The position numbers and the translations under genes are program-made. DNA of 64,000 nt from Struthio camelus. Its lineage: Eukaryota > Chordata > Aves > Struthioniformes > Struthionidae. This document shows, piece by piece, positions 27,709 to 41,640 of the stretch; within the stretch, counting starts at the first letter, position 1; every line of letters starts with the position of its first letter. The notes below the pieces were generated by a model. The model was not told the DNA's origin and did no database searches. It saw only the letters and a program-made list of their open reading frames with translations. Where the stretch lies: contig NC_090968.1 of the NCBI RefSeq assembly GCF_040807025.1, forward strand, positions 4,577,906-4,641,905, given 5' to 3'.

Positions 27709-28823
27709 AAGCTGAAATAGAAGGAGATATTAAGCGCTTTGCTGAAGTTCAGTTCTGGCTGAAGCAGGTAAGATGCATGTGGCACTTTGGCTTAATTGTG
27801 AATCAAACTGGCTAGTTTCCACAGGCCAGTGTGACTTGCAGCTGCCCTGACTGAAAGCAGGAAATTGCATTTTTGCTATTTATAAGCTGTGAGAGTGAAA
27901 TAACATGAATACTGCATGTCTTTCCTGTATCCCTATCTGAGGGGTTTTAAGTATCATAACTCCCAACAGATTATGCTTCTAAGATCTTATATGGGCATTC
28001 TCATCATACCCACCCATAACATGGCTCAGCATAACTGCACCCTTGTCTTCCATTACATTAGACTGGAGAAGTTACCTTTTGGGTCATAGCTCCCATACAG
28101 CTCGAGGTAAAGTGCTCCCCTTTACTTCAAGTAGTAGGAGCCAGTGCTTTTGGAACAAGATGGTCATTTTATTTGCTATGAGTTTGTTACCATGCGGTTG
28201 CTTGAATGACAGGCATAGAATCTTAACAGGGCCATAAGTGCTGTTAAGATAGTGCACACTATAAACAAGTGCTTATTTTCTCCTGGACTAAATTACACTT
28301 TTTACCTTTGTGTATACAAAAGATGCAATGTAAGAAGAAAGCGCACAGTTTCACGGGGAAGTTAGTCTAACATGGCAAGGATTGGCTCTAATTCAATCTA
28401 GTTTATATGCAGTGTAATGCAAAAATGCCTCAGAACAACTGTATATAATGCTGCAGTATAACTGCTGCTGTAATAAAAATGAGCAGGCCTGTTTCTACTG
28501 TAAATATGGGGCTATTCCACCAGCTAAAGATTAGTAACATATTGCTTCATGCTGCAAACAAGCTTTAAATTTAGGCTGGCATTACAGTGATATATATATG
28601 TAAAGATCATATACCTTGTAAAGGGGGTAGCTCATGTTGCAAGCAAGACCCTGCATTCTGTAGCATTTCTGTTCATTGCTGTTTCCCAGATGAGTCACCT
28701 ATGACAGTTTGCAATGAAGCACTAACTTGCCCGAGTGAGTTGTTCAAACAGATTACTGCTCATAAAATTTCTCCAAGTAGAGCACTGTTAACTAGAGACT
28801 CTGGTGCTGCACTACTTACCAGC

Positions 28824-28826
<3 letters not shown>

Positions 28827-28856
<30 letters not shown>
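28827..28856. repeat. Poly(A) run, 30 bases
   Basis: The longest homopolymer in the window. It could be the tail of a recent retroposition, but the upstream sequence matches no gene I recognise and I see no target-site duplication. Confidence 0.85.
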
Positions 28857-28857
<1 letters not shown>

Positions 28858-30361
28858 CAGTTTCTACCAGATATTGTGAAGTTCAGCTTTTCAAGGAAGG
28901 GAAATTCCCACAGGGATGGGGAAGACTGCTGATGAGCACAGGCATAATAATAATTAAAAAAGGCGCTGGTGATTGGACCAAGATAATGACAGGAAATAAA
29001 AAAATTTCATGGACTGAACGCTACAGTATTTAATCAAAAATGCTTCCTCAAAATGGCCTCCGAAATAAAAACTTGTTCTGGCGTTTAGGAACTTCAGAGA
29101 TAGGATCCCTCCTGTCACTGTCATATTTGGTAATCAATTCTATAACCCGTTTAAGTCTCATCTCCTTCCATCAAAGATATTTCTTCCCTGCCAACAGGGG
29201 GCTTATTAAGACTGACTGATGTCTACAAAGCAATTGGAAAAGGGACAGTGCCATTTCAGAAGAGTGCTAACCGGCAATTCTTTTCACAGAACGTTATCTT
29301 AAGGCCCCACCAAATATGCAGATGTCTTTTGCAAAGCAAGTGAAGAGACTGCCCTCCCTTAAACAGATCATAATCTAAACAGACACTTGCCCTAAATGAA
29401 GCAAAACGGGAGAAAGAGAGGAAAGAAAAAAGTTGCGAAAAGATAATGTTTTGGGGTGCAAAAAGTACAAGCAACCGTTCCCATCAGCTGTACGGCTGAG
29501 AGTACAGCCCCAAGAATGACAGCTGATCTAACCACCACACTGGATTCCTTTCCCAGAGCTTGCTTATGAGCAAAAGCCCATGACCTCACTTCCATCCTCT
29601 GTTTTCTTCACTCTATAGAAATTCTCATGAGAGAACCCTAAGAGGTGTCTACAGCCTTTTTATTTTAGAAGAGGCCTAAATTACCCCATCTGACAGCATC
29701 CAGTTTCCAACAGCAGGGCCAAAAAGCAGAAAAGCCCCAGAAAACTTTGTGCCAAGCATTCGCAAACACTGTTGAACAGAGCAATGCAGAGGGCAACCAT
29801 ACTGTGGTTGAGCGTGCTCGATGCACCTTTAAACCAGTTAAATCAAATTAGAATCCAACAAGAAGTGATCACCTCCCTTTACTTAAATATCTATTCTTTC
29901 TTAATAAAGTACCCCAGGCATTAAATTTCAGGCCCAGTGTTTTCAGGGATATACGGGTTATTTCCAAGCCGAGCTATTACCAGTGAATGCGGTGACATTA
30001 ATATGAGTAAATGCAGGAAAAAGGATGAAATAAAACATATCCTATTGAAGGAAATGAGAGCTCCTTAAGAAAGAAAAACACACATAGGAAAGACGTGGGC
30101 ATATCAGGATACAAATGGGACACTGGGGAGTGCCGGATTCCACAAGCATGATGTTATTGAAGTGTTTGATACCAGAGTAAGCACCTGCAGATATGAATTA
30201 CATCCTTGTTCAGACCACTAACATCGGAGTACTGACATCTCAGGAAGTGCTTATGTTATATTTCAAATCCCACTGCCAACTGCATAAATATCAAATAAAT
30301 CAATCATAGATATAAAAGACATTATCTTAAGGACTTTAAAAAGGTGAACAAGCCATCTCTC

Positions 30362-30399
30362 TTCTAAAAGCAGTGCCACTTTTCTAAAAGCAGTGCCAC
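30362..30399. repeat. 20-bp direct tandem duplication
   Basis: 'ttctaaaagcagtgccac' occurs twice at a 20-base period (30,362 and 30,382) with no mismatch in the 18 shared bases, suggesting a recent slippage or duplication. Confidence 0.8.
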
Positions 30400-30604
30400 C
30401 CTTAAATCACTTGGGCTTTTTCTGTCAGTCACAGCTGAACAGCAATAACATTAATGCTCTTGACCATCAGATGTTAACTGCTTCACCTCTGTACACACAG
30501 ATAAAATTGGTATAAAAATACTTAAAAACATTAATACTTCAATGGTTGTGTCACAGTGTTTTGCAGACTGGAAATATACTTTCTGCTGCCTTCAAGAGGT
30601 GGAG

Positions 30605-30710
30605 AACTTCTCATTTTACACACGTAGAAACTGAGGCACCGAATTATGAAATGACTTGTCCAATATCAAAAAAGCTCTAGAAAAGCTCAGGACTAGGAAT
30701 CCTTGTGATG
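30605..30710 (-). repeat. MIR-type SINE remnant
   Basis: 'cattttacacacgtagaaac' then 'tgaggcaccgaattatgaaa' then 'tgacttgtccaatatc' follows the reversed MIR core 'cattttacagatgaggaaac, tgaggcacagagaggttaag, tgacttgcccaaggtc'. Confidence 0.6.
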
Positions 30711-31437
30711 TGTATTAGATCACGTAGTCTTGATTTTCAGTGTATTCTGAGAAAGTATGCCTGCCCAGGACAGAAGATGCACTGTAGAAATGCAATGTTT
30801 TTGTGATAGAAAGATACCTTGCTATGTGCATATATCAGGTAAAAAAGACTTGTTAAAAGAGTTAATCTCATTTTAAAGTAAACTGGAAGTATCTATTCTG
30901 TTTTGAAAACCTCAGGTCTTAAGTTTCTGCTAGGTTTTTAATAACTTAAAAAATTAAACACGTACAAATACTGCAATATAAAGAGATAAATAATACACAT
31001 GGTAAAAAATAATTTGGATTTTAATAATCCTTTGAGTTTTAATAACCTGAAGTGTTACTAGTGTTAAGGAATTTTGGATTTTAGAAACACTTTTCAATTT
31101 AAGAGTTTCCCCATAAGCTCTTATTAGATTCATTTGTTATTTTTCTCGCTTGCCATGGGAGTCTTAATTACTACTGCTCCAAACACAGCTACCATCCATC
31201 TTAATCAAGCAGGGACTATTTGGCCATACTGTTAAATCATCTGGTGTAATCAGTTTTTTAAAGTTTGTTCTGCAGTGAAAAAAATGGCTAAGAAAGGAAG
31301 TAAAAGTAAATATATCTTTTAACTTTTTGTTAACAGCAACAGGAAGATTAAGCGACCGTTGATTCTACTGAATATTCTTAGAGTTCAGAACTTTTAAGTA
31401 CACGCGTTTTCTGACGCACATATTCTGGGAGATATGG

Positions 31438-31469
31438 TAAGGAGGCGTGCTGCTAAGGAGGCATGCTGG
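31438..31469. repeat. 16-bp direct tandem duplication
   Basis: 'taaggaggcgtgctgc' (31,438-31,453) is followed at once by 'taaggaggcatgctgg' (31,454-31,469), with two differences. Confidence 0.7.
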
Positions 31470-34400
31470 AAAGGAGAATTTTTAAATTGGAATGAGTTTG
31501 TGAATTAAAGCAAAAGCATCAGTGGTAAAGTCTCAGCTTCATTACTGGTGATAACTTTAGTTAGACAATCTCTGAAGTACGCAAACCCTCCAAAACCAAG
31601 TGATTTCCAAGCGGCAATATTTGCAGGACTACCATTTTACATGGATTATAAGGAGAAATTCTGGTCCAGTCTCATAGCTGATCAAGCTATGGGGCTGACT
31701 GAGCTTCCTTTTCATAGAAGCACCCATCTACATCTAGACATCTAAATAGCTGGTTGCATCACGTTCTGGACATTAGGTCAAAATGCTGATCTTAAAAGGA
31801 GATTATTTTTTTCCCCTACTGGAATAATGTAATACCACTTATATACCCTCATCTAGAACCCACTAGGTTGTATTTTTTTGTACTTCCATTTATTTCAATA
31901 TGCTTCAGAACAGTTTCTCTCTTCTTATAATGCTGTATTATCTATTATATATTGTTTCTTGTTATTGAATCATTTCATAACCGGAAATTAGCAATAACTT
32001 ACACAGTGTAATTAGTGTGTATTTAATATGATTACATAATTTAAATATGTTTTGGCAGAAATCTTTTACAATCCTGTGCCAATTTCCAGTCATCAATTCC
32101 AGTGCCAGTCCCTCCATAGCTGGACCAGCTTAATGGTCTTTTTTGTTATGAACAGTGAAAGTCTGCTTGTGCTTTCATTTAAAATTGAAAATCACCTCAA
32201 AAACAACCAAATGAAACTTTTAGAAAGAGTAGATCTCAAACGGGAATACAGAAAGCTTCTCTAAGGCTTGACCTTCTCTTCAGCCCCTTATGATTACAGA
32301 GTATCATATAAAATTGAGTGCGAAAAAAACAAATTCAATTAAGTTTTTACATGTTTTTGTTTTTCCAAGGATTGACTGAAGGTGCCAAAGAAAAGACTCC
32401 AGAGACAAAAAACCTCTCTTTGTCCATCAAACAAATCGGAGGCAGTAGAACATGCTTTCCCCGAATGCTCATGGGAACGTGACTCAGAATTGTTGCAGGA
32501 CGGTCCTTTCTAATTCAGCTCTGTGGTCCATTCAAGCTATGCACCAAGCACTAAAGTGTCCTGCCCAGGGGCATGTTTGTCCAGTGCGTTATTCTGGTAG
32601 TGTCTGACTTGTAAGTTTTATTACACTAGTATGTATTTTCACTTTACATGCTGTCAGGTAGTTTTGTGAACTAAGGATGAAGAACAATTTAAAACTTTTC
32701 TAATCCAACTTACACCTTGAATATGCTTTTAGGTCCTTAATCTGTTTGCAAAACAAAATGTGGAGCTTTGTTAAATTGCAGGATTATCAGCTTTCAAAGA
32801 ACAGTTCTACAGCGTAAAAATGCCGTTATTTTAAGCAGCCTGTTGACCTCCACTACTAAATCTAATGAATATATTTCTCATTGTTCTGAGATTTTCATTT
32901 GATAAAGAATACCATCTCAAGCACCTCCATCTTTGATGTGGAACTATTCCATAAACAAGAGGAAATACTATACTGTTCCAGCTCAGACACTGCTCATATG
33001 GCTGCTGTCCCATAAATCCACCCAAATCCCTCCATCCTCTGGCCTTCTCAGAGGTTCCTCTCATTTTAATCCTCAAACAAAAACTAAATTCAGAGTTTCC
33101 AAGGAAGCTTTCATAATTGTGATTTCATTAGCAGTACACACACAAAACAAACGCACCTTTATGCAGCATTATTGTCAGAAATGAGACATTCCCTTACCAG
33201 TGTTCAGTTCACAAGGCACAATAAGAGGGGGAAAAAATGTAATGACAAAAACAAAGAAGGTTCAAATTTCCTTAAAAAAGTCTAACCTCCCCCCTTCCCT
33301 CTGTTCAGCTGCAATAAGGTGAAAGGCTAAATGTGGACAGAATGGTAATATGTAAGCGGTTTCTAAGCTTTCTGGTGGGAATACTTAACAGCATAAGTAT
33401 GTTTCCCCTGGAGACCTTCTCCACCATTTGGTCCAGTTTCTTACTCCAAGAACTGAACCAATTCATGATGTAATGCTCCAGGGAAAACATTCCTCTTGAA
33501 AAAGAGTATCTTCCTAGGGAGAAGTTTGAAGAAAACATCTTAATATTGTTTAAACAGCTTTTGGCACAGTCATAGTAGCTGCACTGCATTCAATATCGAA
33601 AGCAGAAGAAAAGCAGGCTAAAAATATGGAAACGGAAAGTTTTTAGAATTTAGTTTAAGACTTCTCCTCGACTGCCATCCCAAGTCCCTAGCCCTTACTA
33701 ACCCTGAGTGGAATGAGAAAAAAGAAAAGTTCAGAAGCAAAGGCTTTCCTTGCTAATAAGAGAGGAACAATTTAAGGCTTTGGCTATTTGGTATGTCGAT
33801 GTGAAACTACATAGTTAATTCTGCCTACGGCTTTATCATTTTCTTTAACCCTTATACAAAGGTACAACTCCAAGGCGCTTAACACCACAGATCTGGCTGT
33901 GACTAATAGTTTTTGAGGCTCTGTTAAGAGGCAGTATGCCAGGCATTAGAAAGTTCCTGGCAGCACTGCGTTGATTTACTTCTTAACTCATACCTTGTGT
34001 ATGCATATATTCTCGGGGCTACCAACTGCTTCATTTCCCTTCTCGGATTATCACTCTGGGAACGAGCTTGGCATTTTGTGGCTGGCAAGAGCTGGAAATT
34101 GGTGCATTAAGTGAGAGGAGGAAGTATTGGGAAGGCAGAAACAGGGTAAGAGAGGCAGACCAGAGGCACCACACTCCAAACCAGAGGCAGTGGGGCACAG
34201 TGCTACACAAGAACTCAGCAATGTACAATAGTCTTCTATCTACCATGAGAAGCAAGCCGTGGGAGAGATGCAAAAGACAAACGTAAAGTGAGACTTGGAT
34301 TCCATTCCATTACAAAGGCTTGTATTCCTTAGGTTATATTATGTAATGCTTAGCATTCAGATAAGCTAAATGTGCATTACTTACTACTTCTATAAACCTT

Positions 34401-37400
34401 ACAAAGCTTTCTTTGCATAACATGGGGACTTGGGCTTTTTTTTCCTTGAAGGGAGAGTAAAATTACCTTTTAAATCCTCATTAATATTTGTACCCACACA
34501 ATTACTTTTTCCCCAACAATTTCACACAGATGAGGGTATTTAAAATGACCAGATCACAGTTCAAACTTGAGTTCCCTTGCAACCCTACTGTTTTTTCATT
34601 AATTAATATTTACTATCAAAACTCAGCATTACTGACCTTCTGAACACGGAATTAAGTACATTTGTTTGTCCAAACATTTGTTTGACACAGGCAGGTTATT
34701 TATGACAGAGTGAAGCATGACTTCAGAAGTGTCTTCAGTATAATTCAGTTGATTTAATGGATAGTGGTATTAGATCCATACTTTTCACCCTGATGCTACA
34801 GTGCTGGCAAATAAGTGGAAAACAAAAAGAGCAATAAAACTGAGGAACACTTGATTCAAGGAACAGCACAAGACCATACCCAGACCATGGAGAAAATAAA
34901 AGCCCAAATATCTGATCCCTAGTTTGGGGTTTAGTTTACTACACCCATATGGCTTTCCAGGAATAATTACAATTTGTTTTCACAACTTCTCTTCAGACTT
35001 TCAGATACCTCATTTATAATCTTTTACCATTTCATCATAATGATTTTAAAAAAAAGAGAGGCTCATTTATTTGCTTAAGAACATTAAGAGTTTTCTATTT
35101 TAATCGTTCAAAGCGATTTTTGCTTGGAGGGTGGGATTGTAAGGAATAAAGGAGGGAGGAGGAGGGGAAATAAAGGCATGGTACCTCCTTTGATAATTTA
35201 CAGTTTTAGTTCTTCATTGTTACTGTACCCAGACACCTTTGGGCATAGGCATCTACATTAGAAGTTATTATTATTAATAAATATGGTTGTTCAGGCCATA
35301 AAACATGTTGCATCACATGAATTATCTGAGCTATGCAGTGCAAGGTCTTCACTGAATTGATTGGCAATGCCAAAAACCAGCAGTAAGCCTGTACTATAAA
35401 GAGGGTATTTAAACTACACTTTAGTGCAGCTAGGAGCCAGTCTATAGCACGCTTCTGTCAGGAGGTTTTACTGCTAGTTTGCTGGGTCTCACATTTGTAG
35501 AATTTTCAGTTTCTTGATAGACCTGAAACTTTTAAAGCCTTGAATCACAGCTATTTATCACCCATCAGGGAACTACATAAAATGTATTTTCCTTCAGAGT
35601 GACTATTCTCATAAGAAAAACTCATTTGAAAAAGGAGACAATTAAGAATATTTTTTAAAACCTACAGTATAGCACAACTAACAGGGATTCTTAAAACTAA
35701 ATACTATGCACTGCAAAAATTAATGCCACCTGCAAGCTGTAAATATGTTTATTATTTAATTTTTTTTCCAAAGTATTTTCTTTGGCTGTTATATTCAGCT
35801 GAACAAGGCCTAAAAACTGTCAAACTAAATTCTTGTTTAAGAGTAGAGCTCTAACTACTGCCAGTTTGAGTGAAACACATATCCAGGTTTAGGGAATATG
35901 TTTTGTTTGTTTTGGCTGCAGCACAGGGTAGAACATTTTCCATCCCATCCGAATGCAGTCAAAAAGGTTTTGAAATATTGCACAATAAAAGCCATTCATT
36001 ATATCTGTCTCCTCTCCCTTCCAAAAACAGAAATGGCTGACCAGTTCCAAATCTGTGCAGGGGGCAGGAAGATGGGAGTCAAAGGGTCATTGGAAATAAC
36101 CCAAGACTAACACAAGGTTTTTCAGGTTTGAGTTAGGGAATATATTCCATGCCCTCATTCCCAGTGCACACAGGTTTTTCTTCTTCCCCCTCCAAAGCTT
36201 GGTTAAAGTAGTTAACTGCACTGTTATGCACAATTTACAGGACTTAATTACAAAACTAATACATTAGCCTTTTTGTCTATACGTCATAGGCACAACTTCA
36301 TCTTTTCCACAGGACACACTAAAATTAGACCCTACCTTATTTCAAGCTAGAACATTTTGATTTGCACTTGTTTACCCCCTAATTTTAAAAATGTGCAATT
36401 TGAAGGACTACTCAAGCACACTTTACAGTTTGTTTTTAAAACAGATATTATTCCCATTGCTTACCTACCTGTTAGCAGCTTGAAAGTGAAATTTCTTTCA
36501 CTGCCCACTCCTGTTCCTGTGTGCTTAAACTATACTTGACACACTTTAATGGCTTTTTTGTTCAGTTCCTTGTATACAGATCTAACAATGCTTTTCTGTT
36601 TGCTTCCTTGTGTATAGATCAGTTCATCACTAACGTCCTTCCAGTTCTAAGTGAACTACAACAGTGCTAGAGGATTCAGAGTCAGGAGGAAGAAAAGCAC
36701 AAAACATTTTAGCGCAGTTCTAAACAGCTACGTGACTATCAAGTCTAGATGAACATAAAATAGTGAAGTTTATATACAACCCTTTCGTATTTCAGTACCT
36801 CGTTTTATTGCCCAAGTAGTCAACAGCAAGTAGAGAAAAATAAGCTGAAGATTACACAAATCTTTAATTACAACTGACTACTTTGAAGTATGGCTTATCA
36901 GTAAATCAGAAAAAATGGCACATACTATTCTAACTATTTTTTTCCCTCCTTCGAAAGACTGTCACACTGAGGAAAGCTCTTTTACTTGATAATTCACAGG
37001 TGAGTATACCTGGTCATATAGTCATCATACATGATATGCATCTTAATTATGGCCAATTACTGGCATAAAATAATTACTGAAACAAGCAATAATAACAGGA
37101 GCCTAATCCTTCCCTTTAAAGCTTTCTGAAGAATTCCATCATAAGTATCATTGTATCTTCAGCTCACTGACATGATGCAAGCCTAAGGGAAAACAATTCC
37201 AACGGTGGTATACTCCTTACTGAAATTTTGCAGATATTCAGCTGTAAGACTTGACTTCATGGGACAGTGTAAGCAAAAGAAGTAAGTACCTGCCCTGGCT
37301 TATTAATGACATCATTTACAACAGAGTGGTGAAATAACCACACACTTTCTAGGACCCATCATTTGTCCTCCAATCCAGTCAATATATGAGAATTACATGG

Positions 37401-37509
37401 CTACCTGCTAAACCTGCTAAATGCAATTATTCAGCAATATACACTTAATGCTAGCCATTGACCATATTTGAAGCTATCTAACGTCTATGCAATACAGCAT
37501 TTAATGTCA

Positions 37510-37640
37510 GTGAAGCACTTTAAATGCAAAGTAATCTTTATAATAACTCTCTAAAGAAATAAAAAGTATTAACTTCCCTTTAGAAAAACAGGGAGAGTGA
37601 ATAACAGGTGAAAGAAACTGGCCAACACCACAGATTTATT
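37510..37640 (-). repeat. MIR-type SINE, long copy
   Basis: In order: 'gaagcactttaaatgcaaag', 'taatctttataataactctc', 'aacttccctttagaaaaaca', 'gaaactggccaacaccacag'. These follow the reversed MIR consensus from its tail ('gcgctttacatgtatt') through the core ('cttgcccaaggtcacac'). Confidence 0.55.
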
Positions 37641-38536
37641 TAAATGCCACAATAATATATTGACTGACATGGAGCTCAGTACTGCACAAAACAAGTCAAA
37701 ACAGTGTCTTAAATTAAAGGCTACAACTGCCAACCTTCAAACTGGGAGACTGCATTGCTGACTCCCAAATCTAACAGCCTCTGTAGTGATTCTTTACCAA
37801 TCAAACTAAAACCACGGCTCATTTTTACATTGTTGATTTTGTGCATTCTTCTGTCCAATGACTTTCCCTCAACTAAAACTGCAGGCTGTATTAGAGTGAC
37901 TAAGCTAACCTAGCGTGACAGAATACCATTAAAATCCATTAAAACTCCAGATAGTACCGCAATTAACAGCTGAAAACTAGAATTACAAGTGCAAAATAAC
38001 GTGAATTTCAGGACCTGTCTGCACTCAGATAACATACCTGAATTTAAATTACTACATCCCTAAGTGACAATGGAAACAAGAGACTACTTCAGGAAATACT
38101 TCTGTTGATTGAAGAGGGATAGTGAAGTTTGCTGGTCATTCAAAGCTTGATGTTAACTCAATTTTAGAAAAGCAAAATTGAAATATTGTTCATTCTGCTG
38201 TTCAAATGTGTGAAAAATGATGGCAAAGGGTCAGCATCAGGACCACACTTCCTGCATAACAGCGTGGCCATCAGCTTGCAGGTCACACTATGCCAGGATT
38301 CTATATAGATATTTTTCACCTCCTAAAAGTGAAAGTCACATGAGATCTGAACTTTTAAAATATTTACAGATTGACTCCAAAGATGAAGAGCTGCATCCCA
38401 AATTCCCCAGTTCCTTCTCAAGCTGAACAGCTCCCAGAGTTAGCAATTCTCCTACTCTCTATTCTGTGATAGATACTAACTCAAGTCTTAACTACAATCA
38501 TGTCCCAGTTCACCCCTTGCATCCCTAATCTCTAGC

Positions 38537-38925
38537 AATCATAGAAAACACAGCCAGAAGGGACCTCAAGAGGTCATCTAGGCCCTGCTCTTACCCCAGC
38601 AAAAGATCATATGTCATTCTTGACAGATATTTGTTTAATGTGTTCTTAAAAGCCTCTAATGATGGAGATTCCACAACTTCCCAAGGTAATGTATTCCAGT
38701 GCTCCACTATCTCTACTGCTGGAACTTTTAAAAAATGTTTAACAGAGATATTTTCCTGTAATTTAAACACATTATTTCTTGTTCCATTTCGTATGGATAT
38801 GGAGAACAGATTATTAATGATGCTCCCTGCCTTAAAACCTTCTGCATAATTAAAGACTTGTGTCTCCTCAGGCCTTCTCTCCAGATTAAATCTAGTTACT
38901 TCAACCTCTTTATGTCGCGGTAGGC
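38537..38925 (-). mobile_element. CR1 LINE 3'-end fragment, old copy
   Basis: Begins 'aatcatagaaaacacagcca', then 'gaagggacctcaagaggtca', the hallmark of the reversed CR1 3' end, and continues through 'gtattccagtgctccac', 'tttcttgttccatttcg' and 'tctccagattaaatctagtt', as in CR1 3' regions. Sense strand is minus. It is 5'-truncated like most CR1 copies and more diverged than the copy at 58,257. Open frames across it are fragments, not genes. Confidence 0.85.
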
Positions 38926-40239
38926 TATCACCTCACCCTCATTTAAGCCCTGCAAATTGCAGTCAAGCATCTACATGTAATTCCTAACAACCCGTTTCAA
39001 CCAAGTTGAATCCAATCCAAACTTTGTTTTTCTTCCCCTTGACCTAGCTCTTTTATTTCTGATTTTACTTACACCTCACTCCACATCTAAAGTGCACTTA
39101 ACTCATCCACTCATGCAGCCTCTGAGAGAGGATTCTCTTCCATTACTGCTGTAGCTGCTGCATAAGTCAGCAACATCACAAAAACCATGTTCTAGGCAGC
39201 ATTTTAGAGATGATGCCTTCTGGTATCGCATACACTAGCTTACTGCCTTTTCTTCCAGGACATCCCTTTTGTTTGACCTGACTATTCAAGTCTGCTAATT
39301 CAGTATCCGAGACCCAAGATCTCAGGTTTCATGCACTGTTAGATTTTAATATAACAGGTAGGCCCTAAGATCTCAGATGCAACTGTAGATCACTATTGTT
39401 TAAAAGAATGCTATGCACTTCCCATATAGAAATTCATATCCAGAATGTAATGCATAAAAATAACCTATACTGGAAAGGTGAAATGCTTAATACTTAGAAG
39501 ACTGGTTCAATTACTGTTAAAAGCTAGTTTTGATTATTTTGGATGTTAGAAATAGCAGCTATTTCTAGTTAGCTTTGCACCCAGGTAGCTTTAAATTTTA
39601 TCCTTAGCTAGTAACTGTTCAAGGATTTTGTACAGTATGATGTAGTTTTCAAAATAATTCAGGTTTGCCCATAAAAACTCATGTCAGACTGCCCTCTCCT
39701 GGTAAGCCAACATAACTGCTATCCCAAGAAGATTTAACCCAAGTAACTGTTCCAATCCTGTTTCCCAATCCACAGTTTTCATTGTGACACAAAAGCAAAC
39801 CCCAAAATAAAATCAAGGAGACTGTTTGGATTAAAATGTTTCTAAAGCAGGACAAGATGAACAGCATTTAATTAAGTTCCTTTCAAGTTGCCTTAAGATT
39901 TGTTGTCTTGGGAAAAACTGATGATGCCTGCAGAGAGAAGTAAAACATGCATAAAAATGAAACCGTTCTGTTTCTTTTAAGCTTCATAAAAGCAACCAAG
40001 GACATAAAATACTTTATTCCACATCAATAATGGTAAAAACAAGGTCACAACAGAGATCATTTTCAACATGAAGTTATTTCCTGGAAGCTGGCACAGGTTT
40101 TTCACTAGGGCTGAAACAGAATAGCATCAGAAATGAAAGTAATGTAGACCACCCACAGTCATCATTTTTTATTACATTATTCAAACTAGACAAAAGAAAA
40201 GAATAAGATGACAGATCAACCACCGAATATTACACACTA

Positions 40240-40260
40240 TATTTAGTACATATTTAGTAC
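40240..40260. repeat. 11-bp tandem duplication
   Basis: 'atatttagtac' is repeated back to back. Confidence 0.6.
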
Positions 40261-40636
40261 TGAAGATTGAAACATTCATCATACAGTAAAGCTGTACTTC
40301 ATTTCTGGATACTTTGACTTTTCTTAGCCAAACTAATTTTTAAAAGTTAATGTTATATACAATAAAGATGTAAAAGTTTTCTTTTAAATGATTAACCTTT
40401 CCAGAGAATCATAATTTAGTAAATCCAATACAAAATTTGGCCCTTAGTTACATGAACTCTACCCCAGCTGGTGCCCAGAAGGTAAAACAAAGTCTCTGCA
40501 GAAGATGGGAACAGCTTCCCCCTTCTCCCCTGCCCCTCCAAGGCAGAGGTTTCTTCTTTGTTATCTTATTTGTAGAGAATTTCAAATTTTTTAGGATGTT
40601 TTTGCAATCTGCAAGAAAATATGGACTCCAAAAGCA

Positions 40637-40642
40637 TTTATT
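40637..40642 (-). terminator. Candidate polyadenylation signal for CDCA2
   Basis: AATAAA on the minus strand, about 1 kb past the CDCA2 stop. An ATTAAA at 41,239-41,244 (minus) is closer. Sequence alone does not decide which is used, if either. Confidence 0.2.
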
Positions 40643-41640
40643 TATAAAAGCAATATATAAAGAAAGATCTAGCAGATGGGAAAACATCAACATTTCAAGC
40701 AACTATAGCTGGAAGGGCATATATGGCCATACAACATCATGGTTTAAATACTAAAGACAAACTCAGATTTTATCTACTGTGATTAATCTTCAAAATATAA
40801 TAAAACTTAGTCTTCAATCCTGTTCTTTCAAAAAAAGGAAAGAGCCCTATCAGCAAAAAATTGGACTAGTATCAATTCACACTTGTCTAAAATGTAGCTT
40901 GTCACTATAGTTTGTATTTTTGGAACTATCAGTTTTGTTCCTCTTCACTTAAAAGAGCCAAGAGCCACATGCATTCGCTGGCATTTCTCCATTTAACAAC
41001 TTCATATCTTGTGCCTTAGTGAGTGGGGCACATGTGCCAAGATGGCCTATAAAACAAAACCCATCTAATAGTCACTACTAAGTTTCAAGGGCAAAAAAAC
41101 CCCACACTGCTGTGCAAGTACCATGATTAAGTGTATCCCAGTTGGGAAGAAATTCATCTCTTCCTTCGTGAAACGACCGAGCTTGGCATTGCAGAAAAGA
41201 TCAGTCATTTGTTGAATTTTTATAACGTGTTAGCAGCATTTAATTGCTATTGCTCTGAAGACAACACTACGGTATGAAAACACACAAGGAAGGATGTGGA
41301 CTAGAATAAAGAGGTGGTATCAAAATTCAGTTCATCATGGGAGAAAAAGTTTTATCCTCCTGACTGCCTGTCACTACTGTCTCCTAAACAAATTCTTGAG
41401 CCAAGCTAGGTCTTCCTTACAGTTCTGATTTTCAAGCATTTTAGCGTCATCAAGACAAGGAAAAGCAACTTATTAAAAACTTAAAGCTATTCAGAAAATG
41501 AGTAAGGAAATAATGTTTATGTAATGCCTTTAAGTGGAAGAAAAAAGGAATGTCTTATTTCTTAACAGCACTTAGGATAGAGAATATCTATATTAAAATA
41601 CTGACCTTTTCTTTACAAATCAGACGAAGCTGAAGTTTTG

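Larger units (their letters stand above)
1..41640. other. Intergenic region (gene desert) downstream of CDCA2
   Basis: No coding exon, tRNA, rRNA or processed gene copy could be supported here on either strand. Open frames are short (longest about 156 codons, at 21,037-21,507), show no recognisable domain, and overlap frames on the opposite strand. The DNA is AT-rich and holds decayed MIR-type SINEs, one old CR1 fragment, homopolymer A/T runs and a few short tandem duplications, listed separately. By vertebrate synteny (inference) this would be the gap between CDCA2 and EBF2, which in mammals is large and may contain distal enhancers. I cannot identify conserved enhancers without alignment. 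Part of the right end is CDCA2 3'UTR, whose limit is unresolved. Confidence 0.7.

Noticed and set aside
38631-38849. 72-codon open frame
   Set aside because: Lies wholly inside an old CR1 fragment.
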